NCBI GenBank assembly: GCA_035506535.1
Contig: DATJPE010000011.1
Coordinates: 1-50,877, forward strand
DNA length: 50,877 bases
Direction of reading: 5' to 3'
Origin: Actinomycetes bacterium
Lineage (GTDB): Bacteria > Actinomycetota > Actinomycetes > DATJPE01
Positions 38,675-48,856 of the stretch are shown here, in pieces. Position numbers and translations under genes: made by a program. The notes below the pieces were generated by a model. It was not told where the DNA came from. It saw only the letters and a program-made list of their open reading frames with translations, and did not search any database. Positions within the stretch are counted from its first letter, which is position 1. The number at the start of each line of letters is the position of its first letter.

Positions 38675-39145
38675 ATGCAGGAGCTCGACGTCGTCGGCGT
38701 CCGTGTCGAGATGCCGTCCAACAACCCGATCGTGCTGCTCCGCGAGGTGGGCGGCGACCGCTACCTGCCCATCTGGATCGGGACGGGGGAGGCGACGGCC
38801 ATCGCCAACGCCCAGCACGGCCTGGTCCCGCCCCGGCCGCTGACCCACGACCTGATGCGCGACCTGCTCGAGGCGCTCGGCCAGAAGCTGCTGCAGGTGC
38901 GGATCACCTCCCTGGAGGACGGGGTCTACTACGCGGTTCTCGTGCTGAGCGGCGGTGCCGAGGTGAGCGCCCGCCCCTCTGACGCGATCGCCCTGGCCCT
39001 GCGCACTGGCTCGCCGATCTTCGGGGCGGAGGAGGTGCTGGCCGAGGCCGGGATCGCCATCCCGGACGACCAGGAGGACGAGGTCGAGAAGTTCCGGGAG
39101 TTCCTGGACCAGGTCTCGCCCGAGGACTTCTCCGAGCAACCCTGA
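38675..39145 (+). CDS. Bifunctional nuclease family protein (DUF151)
   Basis: The 156-residue protein has the DUF151 blocks MQELDVVGVRVEMPSNNPIVLLREVGGDRYLPIWIG, EATAIANAQHGLVPPRPLTHDL and SARPSDAIALALRTGSPIF. Family members have RNase/DNase activity reported in plants; the bacterial role is unclear. It lies between ftsR and the second merR gene in most actinomycetes and has its own leaderless promoter. Confidence 0.9.
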   Translation: MQELDVVGVRVEMPSNNPIVLLREVGGDRYLPIWIGTGEATAIANAQHGLVPPRPLTHDLMRDLLEALGQKLLQVRITSLEDGVYYAVLVLSGGAEVSARPSDAIALALRTGSPIFGAEEVLAEAGIAIPDDQEDEVEKFREFLDQVSPEDFSEQP

Positions 39146-39147
39146 CC

Positions 39148-39164
39148 CTCGACCTCCGGTCGAG
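39148..39164. promoter_or_regulatory. Dyad CTCGA-N7-TCGAG (second copy)
   Basis: This is the same arms and spacer length as at 37288-37304, again starting just after a stop codon. It ends 40 bp before the -35 of the second MerR gene (39 bp intervene at the first copy). Confidence 0.6.
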
Positions 39165-39180
39165 ACTTTCACGGGATCGA

Positions 39181-39198
39181 GTGGCGTGTCGACGCCAC
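39181..39198. repeat. Inverted repeat GTGGCGT-N4-ACGCCAC
   Basis: A perfect 7-bp inverted repeat with spacer GTCG lies just before the -35 of the second merR gene. It is a candidate operator. Confidence 0.55.
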
Positions 39199-39204
39199 CG
39201 GTCG

Positions 39205-39233
39205 TTGACGCGGGCCGGTGCCCGCCCTAGCGT
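39205..39233 (+). promoter_or_regulatory. Promoter of the second merR gene
   Basis: TTGACG (39205-39210), a 17-bp spacer and TAGCGT (39228-39233). The predicted leader is ~125 nt; I see no known riboswitch in it. Confidence 0.65.
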
Positions 39234-39365
39234 GACTCGACGGCGAATCCCACGCCTGTCGTTCACCGCCTGTCTGGTTCGGTTGTCTCGGGCAGCAGGT
39301 CGGACCCGCTGGACGACGGCGCCGGGGTGGGGTGCGCCGGCTTCCCCACGAGTTCGGAGGTTCCC

Positions 39366-39971
39366 GTGACGGGAGACCCGCAGGACCCCACGGCACCGGC
39401 GCCGGTCGACGAGGGCGCGCGCCTGCGAGCCGGGGAGCAGGGGCTGCTCTTCGACGCCGCCGTCACCACCCTGCCGGCCGACGTGGGCTACCGCGGCCCG
39501 ACGGCCTGCGCGGCCGCGGGCATCACCTACCGCCAGCTGGACTACTGGGCGCGAACCGGTCTGGTGGAGCCGAGCATCCGCCCGGCGCACGGGTCGGGCA
39601 CCCAACGGCTGTACTCCTTCACCGACATCCTCGTCCTCAAGATCGTCAAACGGCTGCTGGACACCGGGGTGTCCCTGCAGCAGATCCGCAGCGCCGTCCA
39701 GCACCTAAGGGACCGGGGCGTGGCGGACTTGGCGCAGATCACCTTGATGAGCGACGGAGCGAGTGTCTACGAGTGCACCTCGGCCGACGAGGTCATCGAT
39801 CTCGTCCAGGGCGGGCAGGGCGTCTTCGGCATCGCCGTGGGACGCGTCTGGCGCGAGGTCGAGGGCTCCCTGGCGTCGCTTCCCGGAGAGTCCACCGGGC
39901 ACGAGGAGCTCACCGCGGAGCACCCGGGCGACGAGCTGGCGGCGCGCCGGCGTACCCGCGCCACCGGCTGA
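39366..39971 (+). CDS. MerR-family regulator, second copy
   Basis: This 201-residue protein has a winged helix in YRGPTACAAAGITYRQLDYWARTGLVEPSIRPAHGSGTQRLYSFTDILVLKIVKRLLDTGVSLQQI (~45-110). An effector-free C-terminal part ends in Arg residues. Start GTG 39366 has GGAGG five bases upstream. It always sits between the DUF151 gene and gcvP in this order, suggesting, but not proving, a link to glycine metabolism or to ftsR targets. Confidence 0.9.
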   Translation: MTGDPQDPTAPAPVDEGARLRAGEQGLLFDAAVTTLPADVGYRGPTACAAAGITYRQLDYWARTGLVEPSIRPAHGSGTQRLYSFTDILVLKIVKRLLDTGVSLQQIRSAVQHLRDRGVADLAQITLMSDGASVYECTSADEVIDLVQGGQGVFGIAVGRVWREVEGSLASLPGESTGHEELTAEHPGDELAARRRTRATG

Positions 39972-39995
39972 CCGGCCGGGCGCCGTCGCGCGGCT

Positions 39996-40001
39996 TAGAC
40001 T
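39996..40001 (+). promoter_or_regulatory. -10 element TAGACT for the gcvP leader
   Basis: TAGACT lies just upstream of the riboswitch, with predicted initiation near 40008. Confidence 0.5.
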
Positions 40002-40017
40002 AAGCGGGCCGACGACC

Positions 40018-40122
40018 CCGCGCGGGAGAGTCCCCTCACAGCCGGTGAGGGGCGCCGAAGGAGCAACCTCCCCGGAATCTCTCAGGCGAGCAGGACCGGG
40101 CGGACGAGGCGCCTCTGGAGCG
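40018..40122 (+). ncRNA. Glycine riboswitch
   Basis: The conserved blocks of the glycine aptamer are present in order: GGGAGAGT (40024-40031), GGCGCCGAAGGAGCAA (40050-40065), CCGGAATCTCTCAGGC (40072-40087), AGGACCG (40092-40098), and a closing GACGAGG...CTCTGGAG. It looks like one full aptamer. After it, GC-rich palindromes at 40133-40147 and GCCCGCGCGCGGGC near 40155-40170 could form the expression platform before the gcvP ribosome site at 40184. Expected to switch on gcvP with glycine. Confidence 0.92.
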
Positions 40123-40193
40123 GGCACGTGACAGAGGGGGAACCTCTCGTGCGCGCCCGCGCGCGGGCCGGACCCGATCCGCCGGAGGCTCCC

Positions 40194-43067
<2,874 letters not shown>

Positions 43068-43071
43068 CGCT

Positions 43072-43077
43072 TAGGGT
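43072..43077 (+). promoter_or_regulatory. Leaderless -10 element TAGGGT for the type III PKS operon
   Basis: TAGGGT followed by six bases and ATG 43084, right after the gcvP stop. Confidence 0.62.
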
Positions 43078-43083
43078 CAGGGG

Positions 43084-44169
43084 ATGGCCGGACCGGTGAG
43101 CGTCGTCGCGGGGGTGGGTACAGCGCTCGGCGCCCACTCCTACCCGCAGGCCGAGATCACCGACGCGTTCGTCCACTACGTCCTGGGGGCCGACGGCGAG
43201 CCACGCACGGCCGCGGCGCTGCGGCGCTTCCACGACAACAGCGGGGTGCAGACCCGTCACCTGGCGCTGCCGCTGGCGGCCTACCCGGGGCTGGACGGGT
43301 TCACCGGCGCCAACGCCGCCTGGCGGGAGGTCGCTGTCGGCATGGGGGCCGGCTGCGCGCGTGAGGCGCTGTCGCGGGCCGGGCTGGTCGCGGCCGACGT
43401 CGACCTGGTGGTGTCCACCACGGTGACCGGCGTGGTGGTGCCCTCCCTGGACGCGCTGCTCGTCCCCGTGCTCGGTCTGCGCGACGACGTCAAGCGGGTC
43501 CCGCTGTTCGGGCTCGGCTGCGTCGCCGGCGCGGCGGGCATCGCCCGCATCCACGACTACCTCTCCGGGCATCCCGATGGGGTGGCTCTGCTGATCGCGG
43601 TGGAACTGTGCTCGCTCACCGTCCAGCGCGACGACACCTCGATGGCCAACCTGGTCGCGAGCGGGCTGTTCGGCGACGGCGCGGCGGCAGTGGTCCTCGT
43701 CGGCGAGCGCCGCGCTCGGGCGCTGGGGCTGACCGGCCCCGCCGTGCTCGCCAGCCGCTCGCGCTTCTACGAGGACACCGAGGCCGTCATGGGCTGGGAC
43801 GTCGGGGGGAGCGGCTTCAAGGTGGTCCTCGCCCCCACGGTCGCCGACGTCGTCCGCACGCATCTCGGGACCGATGTCAAGGGCTTCCTCGCCGATGAGG
43901 GCCTCGAGGTGCACCAGCTGGTGCGCTACATCGCGCATCCCGGTGGGCCCAAGGTCATCGACGCGGTGACCGAGGCGCTGGGCCTGGCCCCGGACGCGCT
44001 CGCCGTGACCCGTACATCGTTGCGGCAGAAGGGGAACCTGTCCTCCGCGTCGGTGCTCCACGTCTTGCGCGACGCCCTGGACGCCTCGCCCCCGGGGTCG
44101 GGGGAGCCGGCCCTGCTCATGGCGATGGGCCCGGGCTTCTGCGCGGAGCTGGTCCTGCTGCAGTGGTGA
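43084..44169 (+). CDS. Type III polyketide synthase, alkylresorcinol/alkylpyrone type
   Basis: This 361-residue chalcone-synthase-like enzyme has the complete triad C146 (LFGLGCVAGAAG), H285 (YIAHPGGPK) and N318 (QKGNLSSASVL), and the C-terminal GPGFCAELVLLQW. Actinobacterial members extend fatty acyl starters with malonyl units to alkylresorcinols or alkylpyrones. The next genes, a methyltransferase and a flavin hydroxylase, match the srsA-srsB-srsC order of Streptomyces griseus phenolic-lipid synthesis. Confidence 0.92.
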   Translation: MAGPVSVVAGVGTALGAHSYPQAEITDAFVHYVLGADGEPRTAAALRRFHDNSGVQTRHLALPLAAYPGLDGFTGANAAWREVAVGMGAGCAREALSRAGLVAADVDLVVSTTVTGVVVPSLDALLVPVLGLRDDVKRVPLFGLGCVAGAAGIARIHDYLSGHPDGVALLIAVELCSLTVQRDDTSMANLVASGLFGDGAAAVVLVGERRARALGLTGPAVLASRSRFYEDTEAVMGWDVGGSGFKVVLAPTVADVVRTHLGTDVKGFLADEGLEVHQLVRYIAHPGGPKVIDAVTEALGLAPDALAVTRTSLRQKGNLSSASVLHVLRDALDASPPGSGEPALLMAMGPGFCAELVLLQW

Positions 44170-44199
44170 GCCGCGTCCGGGCGGAGGAGGGTTGACCAC

Positions 44200-44739
44200 G
44201 TGAGCTCGCAGGGCTGGTACGTGCTGCTGCTGCTCGCCGTCGCGGGCGAGCGGCTGGCCGAGCTGGTCCTGTCCCGGCGCAACGCCGCCTGGTCGCTCGC
44301 CAGGGGAGGGGTCGAGACAGGGTTCTCGCACTATCCCGCCATGGTGGCCCTGCACACGGGTCTGCTCCTGGGCTGCCTCGGCGAGGTGCTCATCGCCCAC
44401 CGGCCGTTCATCCCGGCCCTCGGCTACCCGATGCTCGCCCTCACCCTCGCCGCTCAGGGGCTGCGGTGGTGGTGCATCGCCACCCTGGGACCGCGCTGGA
44501 ACACCCGGGTGATCGTCGTGCCCGGCATGGCGCCGGTCACCTCGGGGCCGTACCGCTTCGTGCGCCACCCGAACTACGTCGCGGTCGTCGTCGAGGGCAT
44601 CGCCCTGCCGCTCGTGCACACGGCGTGGATCACCGCGCTGGTGTTCAGCGTGTGCAACGTGCCCCTGCTGCGTACCCGGCTTCGCGTGGAGGAGGCCGCC
44701 CTGGCCACCTTGCCGGCCGGTCCCCGGACGCTCTCGTGA
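44200..44739 (+). CDS. Isoprenylcysteine carboxyl methyltransferase-family enzyme
   Basis: A 179-residue membrane protein of the ICMT family has RHPNYVAVVVEGIALPL and GPYRFVRHPNY, the SAM-binding core, with several hydrophobic helices. It starts at GTG 44200 after GGAGGAGG. By context it is the SrsB counterpart, an O-methyltransferase for alkylresorcinols. It overlaps the hydroxylase gene by 4 bp. Confidence 0.88.
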   Translation: MSSQGWYVLLLLAVAGERLAELVLSRRNAAWSLARGGVETGFSHYPAMVALHTGLLLGCLGEVLIAHRPFIPALGYPMLALTLAAQGLRWWCIATLGPRWNTRVIVVPGMAPVTSGPYRFVRHPNYVAVVVEGIALPLVHTAWITALVFSVCNVPLLRTRLRVEEAALATLPAGPRTLS

Positions 44740-45776
44740 GCGTCGTCGACCTCGTCGTGGCAGGAGGCGGTCCGGTCGGCCTGACGACCGCGTTGTACGC
44801 CCGCGCGGCGGGCCTTCGGGTCCTCCTGGTAGAGCCTCGGGCCGGGGCCGTGGACAAGGCCTGCGGCGAGGGTGTCATGCCCAGCGCGGTCCTGCGGCTG
44901 GCCGCGCTCGGGATCGGGCTGCCCGGCCGGCCGTTCCGGGGGATCACCTACATCGACGCGGCCGGGCGCTCGGTGACCGCCGACTTCCCGCGCGGCCCCG
45001 GGCAGGGGGTGCGCCGGGTGGCGCTGCACGACGCCTTGCGCACGGCCGCGCACGCTGCCGGGGTGGTTCGGGTGGTCGGCGCCGTGACGGCCGTCCGCCA
45101 GACGAGGACGCAGGTGCGCGTCGAGGCCGACGGGACGACGTACGTCGCCGCGTATCTCGCGGCCGCGGACGGGCTGCACTCGGGCATCCGCCGCCAGCTC
45201 GGCCTGGACCGGCCGGTCCGGCGGGCTCGCCGCTACGGCTTGCGCCGCCACTTCCTGGTGGAGCCGTGGTCGGACCACGTCGAGGTGCACTGGTCGGACC
45301 ATGCGGAGATGTACGTGACGCCGGTGGGCCACGACGTGGTCGGGATCGCCGTCCTGACCGGCCGCCGGGGGAGGACCTACGCGGAGTGGCTGCGCGACTT
45401 CCCGATCGTCGCCGACCGGCTGCGCGGCACCACGGCGGTCTCTCCCGTGCTCGGCGCGGGCCCGCTCCGCCAGCGCGCCCGGGCGGTCCGCGCTGGTCGC
45501 GTGCTCCTCGTCGGGGACGCCGCCGGGTACGTCGACGCGCTGACCGGCGAGGGCCTGGCGGTCGGGATCCACGGGGCGCAGGCCCTCGTCGACGCCGTCG
45601 CGGCCGACCGGCCCGAGACCTATCCGCGGGCGTGGCGGGACCTGACCAGGACCTCGAGGCTGCTCACCGAGACCCTGCTGCGCACGACCAGCGTCCCGGT
45701 GCTGCGTCAGGCCCTGGTCCCCTCCGCGCGGGCGCTGCCTTGGGTGTTCCGTGCCGCGGTCGCTCAGCTCGCCTGA
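44736..45776 (+). CDS. FAD-dependent hydroxylase (SrsC-like)
   Basis: This 346-residue flavoprotein has GGGPVGLTTALYARAAGLRVLLVE at the N-terminus, CGEGVMPSAVLRLAALGI, the middle DGLHSGIR motif and the GDAAGYVDALTGEGLAVGI FAD-ribityl motif. These are typical of group A aromatic hydroxylases and geranylgeranyl reductase relatives. Start GTG 44736 overlaps the methyltransferase stop. By context it hydroxylates the methylated phenolic lipid to a hydroquinone. Confidence 0.88.
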   Translation: MSVVDLVVAGGGPVGLTTALYARAAGLRVLLVEPRAGAVDKACGEGVMPSAVLRLAALGIGLPGRPFRGITYIDAAGRSVTADFPRGPGQGVRRVALHDALRTAAHAAGVVRVVGAVTAVRQTRTQVRVEADGTTYVAAYLAAADGLHSGIRRQLGLDRPVRRARRYGLRRHFLVEPWSDHVEVHWSDHAEMYVTPVGHDVVGIAVLTGRRGRTYAEWLRDFPIVADRLRGTTAVSPVLGAGPLRQRARAVRAGRVLLVGDAAGYVDALTGEGLAVGIHGAQALVDAVAADRPETYPRAWRDLTRTSRLLTETLLRTTSVPVLRQALVPSARALPWVFRAAVAQLA

Positions 45777-45850
45777 GCCGGATCCGGATGAACCGGACGC
45801 GACCGGCGACGGCCATCAAGGGCAGCTCCCGGCCGGTCGATGAATGCCCC

Positions 45851-46261
45851 ATGGACACCTGCGTCCGGTGCGGCGCCGGGCTGCCCGCCGGGGCCGCCTG
45901 GTGCTCGCTGTGCCACACACCGCGCGGTGCCGCCCCTGCCGCGGCGCCAGCGCCCACCCGCGCTAACGCTCCCGTCCCCGCCGCCCTCGTCCAGCGCACC
46001 CGCTACGGGCACTCCGAGGTCACCTTCGGCCTCACCGGACGCATCGTGATGACCGTGCTGCTCCTGGCCCCGCTCGGTCTGTTCGCCTTCGCCATCGCCG
46101 CCGGCTTCGGCATCGTCGGCATGGGCATCTGGGCCGTGGTCGTCGTGCCGTGGGGGCTGCGTGACATCTGGAAGTCCTCGCACCGCCGCGGGCTGACCTC
46201 CGCGGTCCCGCCACCGGCCGTGTCCGCCGAGCGCTTCGGCGGCGGCCCCTCCAACACCTGA
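45851..46261 (+). CDS. Zinc-ribbon membrane protein
   Basis: A 136-residue protein begins MDTCVRCGAGLPAGAAWCSLC, a four-Cys zinc ribbon, followed by a Pro/Ala linker and two membrane helices (IVMTVLLLAPLGLFAFAIAAGFGIVGMGIWAVVVV). An in-frame ATG at 45788 would add 21 residues without a better ribosome site. Function unknown. It is the last rightward gene before the dif-like site. Confidence 0.7.
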   Translation: MDTCVRCGAGLPAGAAWCSLCHTPRGAAPAAAPAPTRANAPVPAALVQRTRYGHSEVTFGLTGRIVMTVLLLAPLGLFAFAIAAGFGIVGMGIWAVVVVPWGLRDIWKSSHRRGLTSAVPPPAVSAERFGGGPSNT

Positions 46262-46303
46262 CGAAGCCCGGCGATGGCCCCGGGGGACGGCCTGTTCTCC
46301 TTT

Positions 46304-46331
46304 ACCTTACATAATGTCCATTATCGGCGTT
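46304..46331 (-). other. dif: dif-like XerCD recombination site
   Basis: Read on the minus strand, the site has an 11-bp left arm AACGCCGATAA, a 6-bp centre TGGACA and an 11-bp right arm TTATGTAAGGT. The E. coli dif has GCGCATAA and TTATGTTAAAT at the matching places, and the CCGATAAT...ACATTATGT core agrees with the actinobacterial dif consensus as I remember it. The site is intergenic between convergent genes and touches only the methyltransferase stop. Gene strand bias flips here. Confidence 0.85.
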
Positions 46332-47091
46332 ACCACCATGGGGTCGCGCCCGTCAGGCGGGCCCGGTGGGCGCTGGTGTGGTAGCGCAGGGTCGCGAGTC
46401 CCTCGACCGCCAGCCGGTCGTGCAGCGCGGCGACCTCCTCGAGCAGGACCTGACGCTCGTCCGACGCCATGAGCGCGACATAGCTGCGTGAGGCGACCAG
46501 CCCGACCAGCTCCTCGCGGGTCAGGCGCTGGGCGTTCGGGAAGTCGGCCGCCTCCAAGGGCGCGAACTGCGGGCCCACGACGATCTCCTCCGCCCACGGC
46601 CGGCTGGCCTTGGCGTCCTCCTCACCGATGAGCTCGGCCAGGCCCGCCCCGAGCGGGTCGTCGGTGCGACGCAGGTTCCAGACCAGGCCGAGCACCCCGC
46701 CTGGTCGCAGCACCCGGGCGGCCTCCGCCGAGGCGGCGACCGGGTCGACCCAGTGCCAGGCCTGGGCGTAGGTGACCGCGTCCACCGAGGCGTCGGCGAG
46801 CGGCAGCACCTCCCCGCCGGCTCGCACCCCCGCGGCGGTCGGGACCGCGTCGTGCAGACGGGCGAGCATCGGTTCGGAGGGCTCGACGGCCACTACCTCG
46901 TGCCCGGCCGCCAGGAGCACCCTGGAGAGCTTCCCGGTGCCCGCGCCCACGTCGGCGACCCGCTTCGGTCCGGGGCCGACCAGCCAGCGGACCGCGTCGA
47001 GCGGGTACTCCGGCCGTGAGCGGTCATAGACCTCGGCGACCGCTCCGAAGGAGACCGCCCTGGCTCGGTGCTCGTCTTCAGAACGGCCCAT
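46330..47091 (-). CDS. Class I SAM-dependent methyltransferase
   Basis: The 253-residue protein starts RAVSFGAVAEVYDRSRPEYP and has SAM motif I VADVGAGTGKLSRVLLAAG, followed by VVAVEPSEPMLARL, VDAVTYAQAWHWVDP and LRPGGVLGLVWNL, as in the UbiE/methyltransferase-11 family. The substrate is unknown. Start ATG 47091 has TATCGT seven bases upstream, so the transcript is probably leaderless. It is divergent from rbpA. Confidence 0.88.
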   Translation of the reverse strand: MGRSEDEHRARAVSFGAVAEVYDRSRPEYPLDAVRWLVGPGPKRVADVGAGTGKLSRVLLAAGHEVVAVEPSEPMLARLHDAVPTAAGVRAGGEVLPLADASVDAVTYAQAWHWVDPVAASAEAARVLRPGGVLGLVWNLRRTDDPLGAGLAELIGEEDAKASRPWAEEIVVGPQFAPLEAADFPNAQRLTREELVGLVASRSYVALMASDERQVLLEEVAALHDRLAVEGLATLRYHTSAHRARLTGATPWW

Positions 47092-47098
47092 GCGCGTG

Positions 47099-47104
47099 AC
47101 GATA
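47099..47104 (-). promoter_or_regulatory. -10 element TATCGT for the methyltransferase gene
   Basis: On the minus strand TATCGT is followed by seven bases and ATG 47091. Confidence 0.5.
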
Positions 47105-47112
47105 CAAACCGC

Positions 47113-47139
47113 GGGAACACCGACGGCGGGGCATTCGTT
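47113..47139 (+). promoter_or_regulatory. Sigma-R/SigH-type promoter before rbpA
   Basis: GGGAAC (47113-47118), exactly 18 bases, then GTT (47137-47139) match the -35/-10 pattern of the thiol-stress sigma factors SigR/SigH. Transcription would start near 47147, about 48 nt before rbpA. In Streptomyces rbpA is a known SigR target. Confidence 0.68.
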
Positions 47140-47194
47140 GTGACGGGTGAACCAACCATTCCTGCCGGCCGTGTCACGGCGTTGGGAGGACACC

Positions 47195-47623
47195 ATGGGC
47201 GAGGCCATGCGGGGCACCCGGCTCGGTGCGACCAGTTATGAGTCGGACACGGGCGTCGAGCTCGCGCCGCGCCGCTGGAGCAGGTATGACTGCCCGAACG
47301 GCCACAGCTTCGAGGTGCCCTTCAGCGTCGAGGCCGAGGTTCCCTACACCTGGGAGTGCCGCTTCTGCCGGGCGGAGGCGATCCTGCGTGACGGCGAGGA
47401 GCCCGAGGCGCACAAGCACCGTCACCAGCGCACGCCGTGGGACATGCTCCTCGAACGGCGCTCGGTGGACGACCTGGAGGCCCTCCTCGACGAGCGGCTG
47501 ACGCTGCTGCGTGACCGAGGTGGCGCCGGTGTCGTGCTGCACGAGGCCCGGGAGGTCGTCGCGGAGCGCGGTTCGCGCCGGCGGGCGAAGGTCCCCGGCG
47601 GGCCGGACCGCAAGAGCGCCTGA
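47195..47623 (+). CDS. rbpA: RNA polymerase-binding protein RbpA
   Basis: This 142-residue protein activates holoenzymes with principal sigma factors. It starts MRGTRLGATSYESDTGVELAPRRWSRYDCPNGHSFEVPFSVEAE and has the zinc-binding Cys/His region YDCPNGH...WECRFC, the basic linker and the sigma-interacting helix TPWDMLLERRSVDDLEALLDERL. It is about 20-30 residues longer than typical RbpA (111-124), with the extra, charged stretch before the conserved RKSA end. Start ATG 47195 with GGGAGG upstream. Confidence 0.94.
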   Translation: MGEAMRGTRLGATSYESDTGVELAPRRWSRYDCPNGHSFEVPFSVEAEVPYTWECRFCRAEAILRDGEEPEAHKHRHQRTPWDMLLERRSVDDLEALLDERLTLLRDRGGAGVVLHEAREVVAERGSRRRAKVPGGPDRKSA

Positions 47624-47642
47624 CCCCTCCCCCTGGTCAGGC
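47618..47642. terminator. Bidirectional hairpin containing both stop codons of rbpA and fxsA
   Basis: GCCTGACC (47618-47625) pairs perfectly with GGTCAGGC (47635-47642) around a 9-nt pyrimidine-rich loop. Each arm carries the TGA stop of one of the two convergent genes. Confidence 0.65.
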
Positions 47643-48095
47643 CGGCGGCGGCGGCTCGTCCTCGCGGATGATCTCGCCCCGGATGACGCGGTCGTCGTCG
47701 ATGCGCGGGCTGCGGGTCCACACGGTGAAACCGCCCGGACCCGTGACCGCGGTGAAGCGTCGGACGAACCACGACGCGACGGCACCGCGCAGCAGCACCC
47801 GCACCAGCGGGACCAGCAGCAGGAGCCCGATGACGTCCGAGATGAACCCGGGCCAGATCAGCAGGATCCCCGCCGCGAACAGCAGCGCCGAGTCCCCGGC
47901 CGCCCGACCCTGGGCTCCGGTCTGGGCGGCACGCATCCAGTCCCGCCCCGTGCGTCGCAGTACGTAGATGCCGAGGACGGCCGCGGCCGCGAGGAGTACG
48001 ACCGTCCACCAGCCGATGAGCTTCGCGACGACGACGATCGACGCGATCTCCACCAGCGGGGCGACGACGAACAAGAAGAACGCGAACAGGCTCAC
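47637..48095 (-). CDS. fxsA: FxsA-family membrane protein
   Basis: The 152-residue protein has three to four membrane helices (LFAFFLFVVAPLVEIASIVVVAKLIGWWTVVLLAAAAVLGIYVLR) and the family block AAGILLIWPGFISDVIGLLLLVP. FxsA lowers phage T7 exclusion in E. coli; its role here is unknown. Start GTG 48095 overlaps the ppm1 stop by 4 bp. It is the last gene of lnt-ppm1-fxsA. Confidence 0.9.
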   Translation of the reverse strand: MSLFAFFLFVVAPLVEIASIVVVAKLIGWWTVVLLAAAAVLGIYVLRRTGRDWMRAAQTGAQGRAAGDSALLFAAGILLIWPGFISDVIGLLLLVPLVRVLLRGAVASWFVRRFTAVTGPGGFTVWTRSPRIDDDRVIRGEIIREDEPPPPA

Positions 48096-48856
48096 GCCGG
48101 GCTCCGCTCCTTGGGGCGCAGGGCACGGGCGACCTGGCCGGCGCGGTGCCGGGTCCCCCACACGGTGACTCGCCACAGCGCCTCACCGACGATGGCGCGG
48201 TTCATCTTGCTCGCGCCGAGCTCGCGCTCGACGAAGGTGATCGGGACCTCCACGACGCGAAGGCCGCGCTGCACGGCGCGCCAGACCAGGTCGACCTGGA
48301 AGCAGTAGCCCTGCGACGCGACGTCGTGCAGGTCCAGCTGGCGCAGCGCGGAGGCGCGGAACGCGCGGAACCCGCCGGTCGCGTCGTGGACGGGGATGCC
48401 GAGAGCGATCCGGGCATAGGCGTTGCCACCGCGGGAGAGAAGCGCCCGGCGGCGCGGCCAGTTCTCCACCGACCCGCCGGAGACCCAGCGGGACCCGAGC
48501 GCGACGTCGGCGCCGTGGTCGATCGCGGCGAGAAGCAGGGGCAGGTCCTGGGCGCGGTGCGAGCCGTCGGCGTCCATCTCGACGACGACGTCGTAGCCCT
48601 GCGCCATCGCCCACGCGAAGGCGTCGAGGTAGGCCGCACCCAGACCCTGCTTGACCTGGCGGTGCCGTACGTGCACGGCGGGGTCGTGCGCTGCCAGCTT
48701 CTCGGCGAGCTCGCCGGTCCCGTCCGGGCTGCTGTCGTCGACCACGAGGACGTCGGCGTCAGGGACCGCGGCGCGCACGCGCGCGACGCTGCGTTCGAGG
48801 TTCATCACCTCGTCGTAGGTGGGCACGCAGACCAGTACGCGCGGCCCCGAGCTCAT
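48092..48856 (-). CDS. ppm1: Polyprenol-phosphate mannosyltransferase (dolichol-phosphate-mannose synthase type)
   Basis: A 254-residue GT2 enzyme has VCVPTYDEVMNLERSV, VVDDSSPDGTGELAE and the metal motif VVEMDADGSHRAQDLPLLL. It moves mannose from GDP-mannose to polyprenyl phosphate. No membrane domain is attached; in mycobacteria it works with the neighbouring Lnt. Start ATG 48856 overlaps the lnt stop by 4 bp. Confidence 0.93.
   Translation of the reverse strand: MSSGPRVLVCVPTYDEVMNLERSVARVRAAVPDADVLVVDDSSPDGTGELAEKLAAHDPAVHVRHRQVKQGLGAAYLDAFAWAMAQGYDVVVEMDADGSHRAQDLPLLLAAIDHGADVALGSRWVSGGSVENWPRRRALLSRGGNAYARIALGIPVHDATGGFRAFRASALRQLDLHDVASQGYCFQVDLVWRAVQRGLRVVEVPITFVERELGASKMNRAIVGEALWRVTVWGTRHRAGQVARALRPKERSPA

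Noticed and set aside
40128-40193. N-terminal extension of gcvP from GTG 40128
   Set aside because: It would translate the riboswitch expression platform; codon bias is weak and a better ribosome site precedes GTG 40194.
45764-46183. Minus-strand frame opposite the zinc-ribbon gene
   Set aside because: The plus strand has a clear four-Cys ribbon and membrane helices; the antisense product is low-complexity Gly/Asp/Arg.
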